Shown here: positions 7,906 through 15,569 of the stretch, piece by piece
How the letters are laid out: every line of letters starts with the position of its first letter
How positions within the stretch are numbered: the stretch's first letter is position 1
Assembly: GCF_001668675.1 (NCBI RefSeq)
Contig: NZ_LZKQ01000147.1
Coordinates: 1-46,834, forward strand
Origin: Mycobacterium asiaticum
GTDB taxonomy: Bacteria > Actinomycetota > Actinomycetes > Mycobacteriales > Mycobacteriaceae
Direction: 5' to 3'
Length of the DNA stretch: 46,834 nt
Made by a program: the position numbers and the translations under genes
Notes under the pieces: model-generated
Databases searched by the model: none
Told to the model about the DNA's origin: nothing
Seen by the model: only the letters and a program-made list of their open reading frames with translations

Positions 7906-8907
7906 ATGTCCATCAAACGTGTCGCCGCGGCTGCGGCGCCGGCGGTGGCGGTGAGCCTCGGCATTTCCGCGACAGCGCTCAACGCGGGTCTGGCCAACTC
8001 GGCGCCGCAGGACCCGTGTCCGAATTGGAACAAGGCGTGCAGTGGTGGCACCACCGCCAGCCCCAACCCCGGGCCCAACCCTCCCGGGTACGGAGGTACT
8101 GGGACCGTGCCGCCACCGGGCTCATCTGTCCCGGGCGCCGGCACCCCACCGCCCTCAACGTCGAAGCCACCGAGTTCGACTCCTCCCCCGTCGACGACGG
8201 CGCCGCCGCGCAGCACAACAACGCAGCCGACAACGACAGCACCGTGGAGTTCAACGACGGCGCCCACCACCACATCGGCGCCATGGGGTTCCACCACACC
8301 GCCCACGACAACGTCGGCCCCGTGGGGTTCCACCACTCCGCCGACCACAACCTCGGCGCCATGGGGTTCCACCACAGCGCCGACGACCTCTGGGCAATGG
8401 AGCGGAACGCCGACGCCGACAACCTCAGGTCCGTGGGGCTCGACCACCCAACCGGGCGCGAGCACTTCCTACCCGCCGACCACTACCCCCGTCCTGAACG
8501 CGCCGACCACTCAGCCGCCGCACCCGCCGTACATTCCGCCGCACGGCGACTATTCCCGCGGCACGGTGCAGATCGGCGGTCCCGTCGACCTCACGGTTGG
8601 CTTCTACGTGCCTGGACTTGGGGCACCGCCGCCACCGCGACCGAGCGGGTATGGCTGGAACAACGGCCCGGCGCCCGGCCACCCACCACCACACTGGGAG
8701 GGACCTCCGCCGTCGAACGGATGGAATGGGGCACCGCCCCCGGGCGGCTGGAACCGCCCCTGGGAGGGTCCTCCGCGTGACGTCAGCTACGGCCAGCAGT
8801 ATTTCGCCCCGTTCAACTACAACACCTACACCGTCCTGCCGGTCTTCAATTGGCAATACGGCGGATGGGGCTATTGGTTTATGGGCGTTTGGGTTCCTCT
8901 GTACTGA
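7906..8907 (+). CDS. Secreted Thr/Pro/Trp-repeat protein of unknown function
   Basis: 333 aa from the ATG at 7906; GAGGGG at 7891-7896 is 9 bases away, whereas the in-frame ATG at 7897 abuts it. A signal peptide is clear (MSIKRVAAAAAPAVAVSLG, Ala-rich core, cleavage probably near ANS-APQ). Residues about 50-200 are Pro/Thr/Ser-rich with a 13-residue repeat SAPWGSTTPPTTT, three near-perfect copies and several decayed ones. The C-terminal half is rich in Pro, Gly, Trp and Tyr and ends NWQYGGWGYWFMGVWVPLY. I do not recognise the family. Such Thr/Pro tracts are often O-mannosylated in mycobacteria (as in Apa), so a glycosylated wall or secreted protein is plausible. No catalytic motif was seen. 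Confidence 0.8.
   Translation: MSIKRVAAAAAPAVAVSLGISATALNAGLANSAPQDPCPNWNKACSGGTTASPNPGPNPPGYGGTGTVPPPGSSVPGAGTPPPSTSKPPSSTPPPSTTAPPRSTTTQPTTTAPWSSTTAPTTTSAPWGSTTPPTTTSAPWGSTTPPTTTSAPWGSTTAPTTSGQWSGTPTPTTSGPWGSTTQPGASTSYPPTTTPVLNAPTTQPPHPPYIPPHGDYSRGTVQIGGPVDLTVGFYVPGLGAPPPPRPSGYGWNNGPAPGHPPPHWEGPPPSNGWNGAPPPGGWNRPWEGPPRDVSYGQQYFAPFNYNTYTVLPVFNWQYGGWGYWFMGVWVPLY
8236..8460 (+). repeat. 39-bp in-frame repeat encoding SAPWGSTTPPTTT-like units
   Basis: The segment encodes three close copies of a 13-residue unit flanked by decayed copies (TAPWSSTTAPTTT before, GQWSGTPTPTTS and GPWGSTTQPGA after). The unit length of 39 bp keeps frame, so copy number can vary without loss of the protein. Confidence 0.8.
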
Positions 8908-8929
8908 CTTGTACTGACCTGTACTGATT
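8900..8929. repeat. Three tandem 10-bp repeats across a stop codon
   Basis: The unit TGTACTGAYY occurs three times in a row (8900-8909, 8910-8919, 8920-8929). The first copy contains the TGA stop of the Thr/Pro-rich gene. Confidence 0.85.
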
Positions 8930-8985
8930 CGAGCCGGCACCGCTGACTACCGCGGCGACCCGACCGGGCCTGACGGTAACTCCGA

Positions 8986-9870
8986 TCAGTTCGCGGCGAC
9001 GTGCCGGTTGAGGAAATCCAGCACCGCGCCGGCGAAGACGTCGTTGCGATCACCGGCCACCATGTGGCCGGCCCCACGGACGTCGGTGAACTCGACCTGC
9101 GGGAAGCGGGCGAGGAATTCCTCTGCGCGCTCCTGGCTGACCAAATCACTCATCTTGCCCCGCACCAGCAACATTGGCACGCCGTCACGCAAGATCGACT
9201 CGACGGCGTCGTGCATGCGATCGGGGTCGGTGACCTCGATGGGCGGGTGAGCCGCGGTGCCGTTGATGAACCGCGGATCCCAGTGCCAGTACCAGCGATC
9301 GCCGCGGCGGCGCAGGTTGGTGGTCAGCCCATCGAGATCGGTGGGCCGCGGTCGGTGCGGGTTGTATTCGGCGATCGCGTCGGCGACCTCGTCCAGCGAG
9401 GCGAACCCGGTCTCCACCCGGTCGGCCATGAAGTCGTGGATCCGCGCCGCACCCGACTGCTCCATGTTGGGCACGATGTCGACCAGCACGACGGCACCGG
9501 CGATGCCCGGCGTCAGCTCGCCGGCCAGCAGCATCGAGGTGAACCCTCCGAGCGAGGCGCCCACCAGTACCGGCTTGGCCGGTAGCCCGCGTAGCACTTC
9601 CTCCACATCGCGGGCGAAGCTGACCACGCGGTAGTCGCCGTCGTCGGACCAGTCGGATTCGCCGTGGCCGCGCAGGTCGACCGTCACCGCCTGGTAGCCG
9701 CGCTCTGCTACGGCGGCCGCCGCTTTCGCCCAGGAGCGGCGGGTCTGCCCGCCGCCGTGCAGGAACACCACGGCACGCGCCTGCGGGTCGCCCTGGCGGT
9801 CGGAGACGATGCGTAACCCGCCGGGTCGGTGGGTGATGAACGGTTCAGCCGCGTTGGAGACCGGAGCCAT
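8986..9870 (-). CDS. Alpha/beta-hydrolase fold protein
   Basis: 294 aa. Features are the oxyanion segment VVFLHGGGQTRRSW (about 34-47), nucleophile elbow VGASLGGF with Ser106, a cap region (about 140-215, with WYWHWDPRF), an acid candidate in VRGKMSDLVS and a late His in GAGHMVAGDRND. This is close to the haloperoxidase/epoxide-hydrolase-like branch, where His in GAGH is the catalytic base. No signal peptide. The family acts on esters, epoxides or other small molecules; the substrate here is not known. It is convergent with the Thr/Pro-rich gene and lies 27 bases downstream of the MFS exporter on the same strand, so the two may be co-transcribed. Confidence 0.85.
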   Translation of the reverse strand: MAPVSNAAEPFITHRPGGLRIVSDRQGDPQARAVVFLHGGGQTRRSWAKAAAAVAERGYQAVTVDLRGHGESDWSDDGDYRVVSFARDVEEVLRGLPAKPVLVGASLGGFTSMLLAGELTPGIAGAVVLVDIVPNMEQSGAARIHDFMADRVETGFASLDEVADAIAEYNPHRPRPTDLDGLTTNLRRRGDRWYWHWDPRFINGTAAHPPIEVTDPDRMHDAVESILRDGVPMLLVRGKMSDLVSQERAEEFLARFPQVEFTDVRGAGHMVAGDRNDVFAGAVLDFLNRHVAAN

Positions 9871-9897
9871 CAGGAAATACTAAGAGGTCGGGCGGCC

Positions 9898-11529
9898 TCA
9901 AAACCGGGATGACAGCTGACGATCCCGCAACCGGCGTACCACCGCCAGCCGTTGACCGTCACGCCCCGGGGCGAACAGCGGGATGGCGCAGGCCGCGACA
10001 GCGACGATCGCGGCCATCGCCGCGTACGACGAATTGGTGGCCGCCACGAAGGCGTCCTTGCTGCGCTCCGCAAGTGCAAGGCCTTGCGGTCCAAGGTGAT
10101 CGGCGACCGCGAGCGCCTTGGTCAACGAATCCGACGCCGGACCGCGCACCGGTTCGGGGAAGTCACCGAGCGCACCGGCGATGCGATGGCTGTAGCTGCC
10201 GGCCAGGATCGAGCCGGCCAGGGCGATGCCCAGCGCGCCGCCCACCTCGCGGGTGGCGTCGTTGACCGCGGAGGCCACCCCTTGCTTCTCGTCCGGCGCC
10301 GCGCCCATGATCGCCGAAGTCGTTGGGGCGGTGCATAACCCGAAGCCGGTGCTGATGATCATCAGGGGCCAGCAGATCTGCAGGTAGGAGGAGTGGGCGG
10401 TCAGCGTGCACAGGCACAAGAACCCGATCGAGACCAGCACCATGCTGGCGAAGACGACCACCCGCAACCCCAGCCTCGGCAGGTACCACGACGACAGCAG
10501 TGACAGCGTCAGCAACGGCACCGCCATCGGGCTCAGCGCCAGGGCGGCGACGAGCGCGGAATAGCCCTTCACCTGTTGGAGGTATTGCACCACCAGGAAG
10601 AACAGCCCGAAGGTGGCCAGGAAGACCATGGTGATGGTCGCGGCGCCGGTGCCGAAGTACGGGTGAGCGAACAGGCGGATGTCGAGCAGCGGATCGGGGC
10701 GCCGAAGCTCGATCACCCCGAATACCATCGCCAGCGCCGCCCCGGCGATCAGGCAGCCGAAGACGCGGGGATCGCTCCAGCCGTGTCCGGGTGCCTGCAG
10801 AATGCCGAACACGAACACCGCGACCGCCGCCCCGACGGTGGCCGCGCCCGGCACGTCCAGCCGCGGTGCGTCGGTGTCACGGGACTCGGCGATGGTCAGG
10901 GTGAGCAGGAACACCACCATGCCAGCGATCGCCAGGGTCCAAAAGATCGAGCGCCAGTCCCAGAACTCGACGAGCAAGCCGGCACCGATCATGCCGAACA
11001 ACCCACCCGATCCGGCGACGCCGGCCCAGATGCCGACCGCTTTGGTGCGCGCCTGCGGCGGGTAGGCCACCGTCAGCAGTGACAGGGTCGCCGGCATGAC
11101 AAAGGCGGCACCGGCGCCGGCCAGCCCACGGGCCGCGATGATCTGCGTCGGACTGTCGAAGACCAGAGGCGCGGCCGATGCGACAGCGAAGATGGCGACG
11201 CCGATAAGTAGGGCACTGCGCCTGCCGTACCGGTCGCCGATGGCGCCGGCGGGCAACAACAGGCACGCGAGCAACAGCGTGTAGCTGTCCACGATCCAGG
11301 TCAGTTGCGTCTGGGTTGCCCCCGTGGCGCCGGCGATGTCGCTCAACGCCGTGTTCAGGGCAACCATCGACGCGATGACGAGCGACACCCCCGCACAGGC
11401 GATGAACAACGTCCACCCGCGTCGCGCACGGGAGCCTTCCGCGAAGGAGTTCGGTGACTGATCGGAGCGTTTGAGGGTTCTGACCGCGAAACCAGTCACG
11501 GGCCCTGCTTCCGTTGCAGTGGACAGCAA
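9898..11529 (-). CDS. MFS drug:H+ antiporter, DHA2 (14-TMS) type
   Basis: 543 aa as an open frame from a TTG at 11529; a GTG at 11499 (VTGFAV) is an alternative start. Motif A is GDRYGRR (98-104). TWIVDSYTL after helix 1 and the antiporter motif C-like segment REVGGALGIALAGSILAG near 440 place it with the QacA/EmrB/LfrA-type 14-helix exporters. It would expel cationic or lipophilic compounds using the proton gradient; the substrates are not readable. A twin palindrome ends 8 bases upstream of the TTG, which indicates repression by a TetR-type regulator. No regulator gene is adjacent, unlike the lfrA-lfrR pair of M. smegmatis. It may be co-transcribed with the hydrolase downstream. Confidence 0.88.
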   Translation of the reverse strand: MLSTATEAGPVTGFAVRTLKRSDQSPNSFAEGSRARRGWTLFIACAGVSLVIASMVALNTALSDIAGATGATQTQLTWIVDSYTLLLACLLLPAGAIGDRYGRRSALLIGVAIFAVASAAPLVFDSPTQIIAARGLAGAGAAFVMPATLSLLTVAYPPQARTKAVGIWAGVAGSGGLFGMIGAGLLVEFWDWRSIFWTLAIAGMVVFLLTLTIAESRDTDAPRLDVPGAATVGAAVAVFVFGILQAPGHGWSDPRVFGCLIAGAALAMVFGVIELRRPDPLLDIRLFAHPYFGTGAATITMVFLATFGLFFLVVQYLQQVKGYSALVAALALSPMAVPLLTLSLLSSWYLPRLGLRVVVFASMVLVSIGFLCLCTLTAHSSYLQICWPLMIISTGFGLCTAPTTSAIMGAAPDEKQGVASAVNDATREVGGALGIALAGSILAGSYSHRIAGALGDFPEPVRGPASDSLTKALAVADHLGPQGLALAERSKDAFVAATNSSYAAMAAIVAVAACAIPLFAPGRDGQRLAVVRRLRDRQLSSRF

Positions 11530-11536
11530 TAAAACA

Positions 11537-11569
11537 AGACTGTCAGTCTCGTAGCGAGACTCCCGGTCT
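11537..11569. promoter_or_regulatory. Twin palindromic operator before the MFS exporter
   Basis: Two 13-bp sites of the form AGACTNNNNGTCT lie 20 bp apart: AGACTGTCAGTCT (11537-11549, perfect dyad) and AGACTCCCGGTCT (11557-11569). Between them the perfect inverted repeat AGTCTCG-TAG-CGAGACT (11545-11561) is also formed. Two-turn spacing fits two repressor dimers on one DNA face. Position just before the exporter start suggests TetR-type control; this is inferred, not shown. Confidence 0.65.
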
Positions 11570-11582
11570 CAGTACCCGTTGG

Positions 11583-11602
11583 GGCGCGCCGGAAAACGCG
11601 CC
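11583..11602 (-). terminator. Possible hairpin between small gene and MFS gene
   Basis: Perfect arms GGCGCG (11583-11588) and CGCGCC (11597-11602) enclose an 8-base loop just after the stop of the 53-aa gene. There is no U-tract, so it is only a weak terminator candidate separating the upstream small genes from the exporter. Confidence 0.3.
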
Positions 11603-11615
11603 GGGGTCAGACGGT

Positions 11616-11777
11616 TCAGGCGCCGCCCGCCCGACCGGGTAACAGCCGGAACAGTCGACGGGCGATGCGGGTCAGCGGATTGTCCGAAGAATGCTGCGCA
11701 TCCTTGATCCGGTTCAGCGTCTGCTCGCCCTCGACGGCGTAGTCCTTCACTGATTCGTCGCCTTCTTCTGCGCGCAT
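11616..11777 (-). CDS. Small hypothetical protein (53 aa), acidic with basic C-terminal helix
   Basis: The ATG at 11777 is chosen because AAGGAG stands 7 bases before it; an in-frame upstream start at 11807 has no such site. The N-terminal half is acidic (MRAEEGDESVKDYAVEGEQ), and the C-terminal half is basic and could form an amphipathic helix (LTRIARRLFRLLPGR). No signal peptide and no recognised family. It follows the PERLTP-repeat gene by 33 bases and the kinase gene on the same strand, so it could belong to the kinase transcript. The basic amphipathic tail might touch membrane or nucleic acid; this is speculation. Confidence 0.65.
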   Translation of the reverse strand: MRAEEGDESVKDYAVEGEQTLNRIKDAQHSSDNPLTRIARRLFRLLPGRAGGA

Positions 11778-11810
11778 GAAATTCTCCTTGATCAAGCGGG
11801 TTGACAAGCG

Positions 11811-11975
11811 TCACGCCGGGGTGAGTCGCTCGGGCGGGTCCTGCGGTGGTAGCCGCTCCGGCGGTTCGGATGGCGTGAGCCGTTCCGGCGTCTCCGACGG
11901 GGTGAGGCGTTCCGGCGCCTCTCCGGGCGTACCCGGTTCCGGCGTCTGGGGTCCGGTTGAACGTGCGTCGATCAC
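11811..11975 (-). CDS. Small Pro/Glu-rich protein with PERLTPSE repeats (54 aa)
   Basis: Read on the minus strand from a GTG at 11975-11973, with AGAGGAG (plus-strand positions 11982-11988) 6 bases upstream, to a TGA at 11813-11811. After MIDARSTGPQ, the protein consists of four 9-residue units starting at residues 21, 30, 39 and 48: PERLTPSET, PERLTPSEP, PERLPPQDP, PERLTPA. The 27-bp DNA unit has diverged at silent sites while the peptide is kept, which argues for coding. No membrane segment. It lies 62 bases after the kinase stop and 33 bases before the 53-aa gene. The Thr-Pro sites next to a Ser/Thr kinase make it a candidate substrate or adaptor (inference). Family not recognised. Confidence 0.7.
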   Translation of the reverse strand: MIDARSTGPQTPEPGTPGEAPERLTPSETPERLTPSEPPERLPPQDPPERLTPA

Positions 11976-12037
11976 CAACGGCTCCTCTGCTGGACTTCCT
12001 GGTGCCTACCCGCAGTGCCGGGGGGCCCAAACAGACC

Positions 12038-14311
12038 TCAGTCGCCGGTGCGGGTGAACTTCATCTCGTAGGGCCCGCCCTTGCAGGCGCTGCCCGACTC
12101 ATCCTTGGTGCCGCTCCCGGCCAGCACGGCTATCGGGTCCTGCGCGGGTTCCGGCAGCGGGAACGTGCCTTTGATCTTGACGTGCGAGGTACCGCCGGCC
12201 GGACAGGACGCGTCGTACTCGTCGTCACGGGTCCAGACGTCATTGGCGAATTGCAGCAGCTGGGTGCCGCTGGTGCCGTTCCTGACGAACCGGCTCAGGC
12301 AGCGGTCCCCGGTGCGCAGACAGATGGTGTCGACGGTGTAGTCGGCTTCCTGCGGCTTCGGCGCGTTGGCACCGGTATAGGTGGTCAGCAGATGGTAGGC
12401 GCCGTGCAGCGCCTCGGCCGGGGACACGACGCGCGCGCGCTGCTCGGCCGGGTCCGGGAGACTGCCGAGTTCAGCGTCGCCGGTTCGAGTGAACGTCACC
12501 GATCGCTTGCTGTAGCAATCGAGGGAATCGGTGATCCACTCGCCGACCAGGGAGCCGTCGGACTGCGGCTTCAGCCAGACGTAGTTCCACTTCTCGATGC
12601 TCTTGTCGTTGCACTTGCCGCCTTCGAGGGCGATCGCGATCCAGCGTCCCCGGACATCGTCGAACACCAGCCTGGGAGTGTGGTTGTAGGGCCCGTCGGT
12701 GCGCTGCGCCGTCGCGACGCAGCCGCTCCCGCCCTTGCCGGTGCACGCGGAACGCAGTACCCAGGTCTCCTGGCCGGGCGGTTCGGAGTTCGCAACCTCC
12801 TTACCCGCCAGGGACATCTTCGGGCCGAAGTCGGCGGTGTAGGTGCCGGTGAACGGGCCGCCGTTGGACGGCGGCGTCGCTTCCTCGGTGCCCGACCGTT
12901 CGGCGGCTTGGCCGCTGCCGGGGCTGCCGCGACCGCCGTTCAGGGCGATCACGGCGACGACGGCGATGACGGCGAGCAGTACACCGACCCCCGCCAGGAT
13001 GAGCGGGGTGCGGCGCTTGCGCTTCGGTTTGCCGCCCTGCTCGCGGTTCGGTCTGCTGCCCTGATCGCGGCCGGTGCCGCTGTCCGGTGCGGCCGCCGGA
13101 GCGACTACCGGGAACGGGACGGGCGTGGGCGGGTCACTCGGGTGCCGATAGAGCGTCGGCTCGTCGTTGATCGAGTAAGGCTGGTTCGGGTCGGTGCTGG
13201 GCCGGCGTTGGGTGGGATCGGTGGGCGGCCGCTGCGGGGACGGATCCGGTGCCGGGCGGTACGGATTGGGGTCCGACGGCGTGCGGTAAGGGGCCGGCGG
13301 CGGCATCTGCGGGCGGCGCTGACTCGGGTCCGACGGTGGGCGCCGCGGCGGCTCGGCGGTCGGCCGGCGCTGCGAGTGGTCAGGGTAGGCCGGTCCGCCG
13401 CGCCGCGGCGGGGGCGGCGGCTGCCTCGGCGGGCCGGGTGGCGGTGCGAGCTGAGTGCGCTGTTGGACCGGTTCGGGCCGGCGCAGCGGGATGGGGCGGG
13501 TTCCGGTGACCGCTTCCCGCGCGGCGGCCGCCATGTCGGTGACCGTCGGGTAGCGCTGCTCGGGATTCTTGGCCATGGCGGTCGCGATCACGTTGTCCAG
13601 CTCTTCGGGTATCCCGCGGCGCAGGGTGGACGGCCGTGGCGGCGGCAGGCTCAGGTGCCCCCCGATCTGCTGTTCCAGACTGCTGCCGGGGAACGGCTGG
13701 CTGCCGGTCAGGCACTCGTGCAGCACGCAGCCGAGCGCGTAGGTGTCGCCGCGCGGGTCGGTCTGGCCGGAAGTCACCCGTTCGGGCGCCATGTACGCCC
13801 AGGTGCCGATCACGTTGCCGGTGCCGGTCATGTGGGAATCGCCCGCCGCGCGGGCGATGCCGAAGTCGATCAGGTAAGCGAAGTCGTCCTCGGTGACCAG
13901 GATGTTGGACGGCTTGACGTCGCGGTGCACCAAGCCGATCCGGTGCGCGGCGCGCAGCGCGGAGGCGACCTGTTCGATGATGTGGACCGCGCGTTCGGGT
14001 TCCAGCGCGCCCTCGGCGATGATGTCCTGCAGGTCGCGGCCCACGACCAGCCGCATGTCGACGTACAGGCGTCCGTCGATCTCACCGAAATGGTGAATGG
14101 GCACCACGTGCGGGTCGTTGAGACCGGCCGCCGCCAGGGCCTCCCGGCGGAACCGCTGTTCGAACGTCGGGTCGTTGGCGAGGTTGGCGGTCAGCACTTT
14201 GACGGCGACGACGCGTTGGGTCTCGGTGTCGTAGGCACGCCAGACCTCACCCATGCCGCCCCGGCCCAGCAATTCGAGGAACTGGTAGCGGCCGAATGTC
14301 GTGCCTTGCAC
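12038..14311 (-). CDS. Receptor Ser/Thr protein kinase (Pkn family) with eight-cysteine ectodomain
   Basis: 757 aa. The kinase domain covers about residues 8-275: glycine loop GRGGMGEV, Lys38 in VAVKVL, catalytic HRDVKPSN (Asp131), DFG at 149-151, activation-loop threonines 162, 164 and 170, and APE at 175-177. A long Pro/Arg-rich linker (about 285-430, repeats like DPSQRRP and DPTQRRP) leads to one transmembrane helix (about 436-457). The extracellular part of about 300 residues has eight cysteines and two halves that each end FTRTGD, which suggests an internal duplication. The ectodomain is clearly paralogous to that encoded at 1-1034. It would sense an envelope or extracellular signal and phosphorylate cytosolic proteins; the ligand is unknown. 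Similar to mycobacterial PknF/PknI/PknJ-type kinases but not assigned to one of them. Confidence 0.92.
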   Translation of the reverse strand: MQGTTFGRYQFLELLGRGGMGEVWRAYDTETQRVVAVKVLTANLANDPTFEQRFRREALAAAGLNDPHVVPIHHFGEIDGRLYVDMRLVVGRDLQDIIAEGALEPERAVHIIEQVASALRAAHRIGLVHRDVKPSNILVTEDDFAYLIDFGIARAAGDSHMTGTGNVIGTWAYMAPERVTSGQTDPRGDTYALGCVLHECLTGSQPFPGSSLEQQIGGHLSLPPPRPSTLRRGIPEELDNVIATAMAKNPEQRYPTVTDMAAAAREAVTGTRPIPLRRPEPVQQRTQLAPPPGPPRQPPPPPRRGGPAYPDHSQRRPTAEPPRRPPSDPSQRRPQMPPPAPYRTPSDPNPYRPAPDPSPQRPPTDPTQRRPSTDPNQPYSINDEPTLYRHPSDPPTPVPFPVVAPAAAPDSGTGRDQGSRPNREQGGKPKRKRRTPLILAGVGVLLAVIAVVAVIALNGGRGSPGSGQAAERSGTEEATPPSNGGPFTGTYTADFGPKMSLAGKEVANSEPPGQETWVLRSACTGKGGSGCVATAQRTDGPYNHTPRLVFDDVRGRWIAIALEGGKCNDKSIEKWNYVWLKPQSDGSLVGEWITDSLDCYSKRSVTFTRTGDAELGSLPDPAEQRARVVSPAEALHGAYHLLTTYTGANAPKPQEADYTVDTICLRTGDRCLSRFVRNGTSGTQLLQFANDVWTRDDEYDASCPAGGTSHVKIKGTFPLPEPAQDPIAVLAGSGTKDESGSACKGGPYEMKFTRTGD

Positions 14312-14430
14312 TCGGCCCCCTCAGCGAAAACCAGATGATCCTTCGGCAAATACATTAAAACCGCACCCGCAGGGACGCACGGCCGTCTTCAAGCTAAACA
14401 TGAGAAACGACCGCCCGACAGCGTGTTCGA

Positions 14431-14862
14431 TCAGCCGGCTTTTCGCCCCTGAGCGGAGAAGAAGCGACTGCTGGACGGCAGCAGCAGCAGCGTCAGGATG
14501 AGGGCCGCGGCGAACAGGTCCAGCACGGCGAACAGGGTGGTAGTCAGCAGCACCGCCGCCGCGAACACCGCGTGGAGCACGGCGGCCGCACCCAGGACGA
14601 TCCTGCTGCGACCACGCCAGGCCGCAAAGCCGCCCCAGAGGTAGAGGAGTCCGTCGAAAACGCGGCACGACAAGGCAACGAACATCCAGCCGCTCGAGCC
14701 TGCACCGTCCTGCGTCAATCCGCCGTGTGCGTCGGCGACGAGCACGAACAGGCCCCACAGATGGGCTGTGGACAACCCACCCACCGCGACAGCAATGACG
14801 ACGGCGGCCGTCACTGCCGGCGGCCGCGGCGTTGTCACAGCTTTGTCACAAGGCCTTGACAC
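14431..14862 (-). CDS. Small membrane protein, about four helices
   Basis: 143 aa from a GTG at 14862; a GTG at 14838 is an alternative that would avoid overlap with the upstream gene. Four hydrophobic stretches are visible: VTAAVVIAVAVGGLSTAHLW, WMFVALSCRVFDGLLYLWGG, IVLGAAAVLHAVFAAAVLL and FAVLDLFAAALILTLLLL. The C-terminus is basic. No known family is recognised and no catalytic motif is seen. It overlaps the 3' end of the SfLAP-like gene by 17 bases on the same strand, so the two are probably translated from one message. Confidence 0.7.
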   Translation of the reverse strand: MSRPCDKAVTTPRPPAVTAAVVIAVAVGGLSTAHLWGLFVLVADAHGGLTQDGAGSSGWMFVALSCRVFDGLLYLWGGFAAWRGRSRIVLGAAAVLHAVFAAAVLLTTTLFAVLDLFAAALILTLLLLPSSSRFFSAQGRKAG

Positions 14863-15535
14863 CGTTGTAGAGCACCATCAGCCCGATGAGCACCAGGACG
14901 GCGCCCAGCATTGCCGCATGGTTCTTCGACATCCAGTCCTTGAGCCTGGTCAGCGGTTCGTCCAAGCGGTCCCCGGCACTGACGTAAGCCAGGATCGGGA
15001 TGGCCACCGTTGACGCGGACACCACGACGAAAACCGCGGACGCAAGGAACTTGCCGCCGATGTCGAACCCTCCGGTGCCAATGGCCACCCCGGCCGCCAG
15101 GCACAGCAGCGACACTTCCAGCCGAACCACCGTCAGAATGAGGGCCGTCACGCCGGCCCGCACCGGCGTGATGGTGCCGAACGCCCGCATCCAGCGTGGC
15201 TCCTGGGACTCGCGGTGCCGGGCCAGCCAGCGATAGATGCCGAACAGGATCAGGGCCGACCCGAGCACGACACGCAGCCACGACGCCCAGGTCGGCGGCG
15301 TCTTCTGCAGACCACCGAGCAGCCCGGCCGCCGAGACGAAGATCGCGGTCAGCGCGCACAGCCCCAGCAACCAACCGCCCAGGAACGCCAACCCGGTAGG
15401 GCGCGGTCGCGGCGAATGCAGGACCAGCACCGCCGGAATGATCGTCAACGGCGAGACCGCAATAACCAGAGCCAACGGGATGAGAGCCGTCAGCACCGAA
15501 CTCCAATGTCCTGTCACGGGCAGCAATCTTCCCAC
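14846..15535 (-). CDS. SfLAP/GAP-type integral membrane protein (Rv3481c-like)
   Basis: 229 aa from a GTG at 15535, the same length as I recall for Rv3481c, which supports this start. Six hydrophobic segments and the family signature VIAVSPLTIIPAVLVLHSPRPRPTGL near residues 24-50 place it with the Sap/GAP proteins (sulfolipid-1-addressing protein family), which take part in export of glycolipids in mycobacteria. The segment WLRVVLGSALILFGIYRWLARH and a C-terminal helix are also typical. Its position between the Rv3480c-like acyltransferase and the Rv3482c-Rv3484 genes agrees with M. tuberculosis order, apart from the insertions. Lipid export is inferred from the family; the substrate is not known. 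Confidence 0.82.
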   Translation of the reverse strand: MGRLLPVTGHWSSVLTALIPLALVIAVSPLTIIPAVLVLHSPRPRPTGLAFLGGWLLGLCALTAIFVSAAGLLGGLQKTPPTWASWLRVVLGSALILFGIYRWLARHRESQEPRWMRAFGTITPVRAGVTALILTVVRLEVSLLCLAAGVAIGTGGFDIGGKFLASAVFVVVSASTVAIPILAYVSAGDRLDEPLTRLKDWMSKNHAAMLGAVLVLIGLMVLYNGVKAL

Positions 15536-15569
15536 GGCCAGTCAGCCGATGCCCGAATTGCCGCAAGGC

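Noticed and set aside
8236..8460. CRISPR-like or mobile repeat in the Thr/Pro-rich gene
   Set aside because: The 39-bp unit keeps frame and encodes a peptide repeat in a protein with a signal peptide.
11957..14338. 793-aa open frame on the plus strand
   Set aside because: Antisense to the complete Ser/Thr kinase, whose motifs are unmistakable; its composition is that of a high-GC shadow frame.
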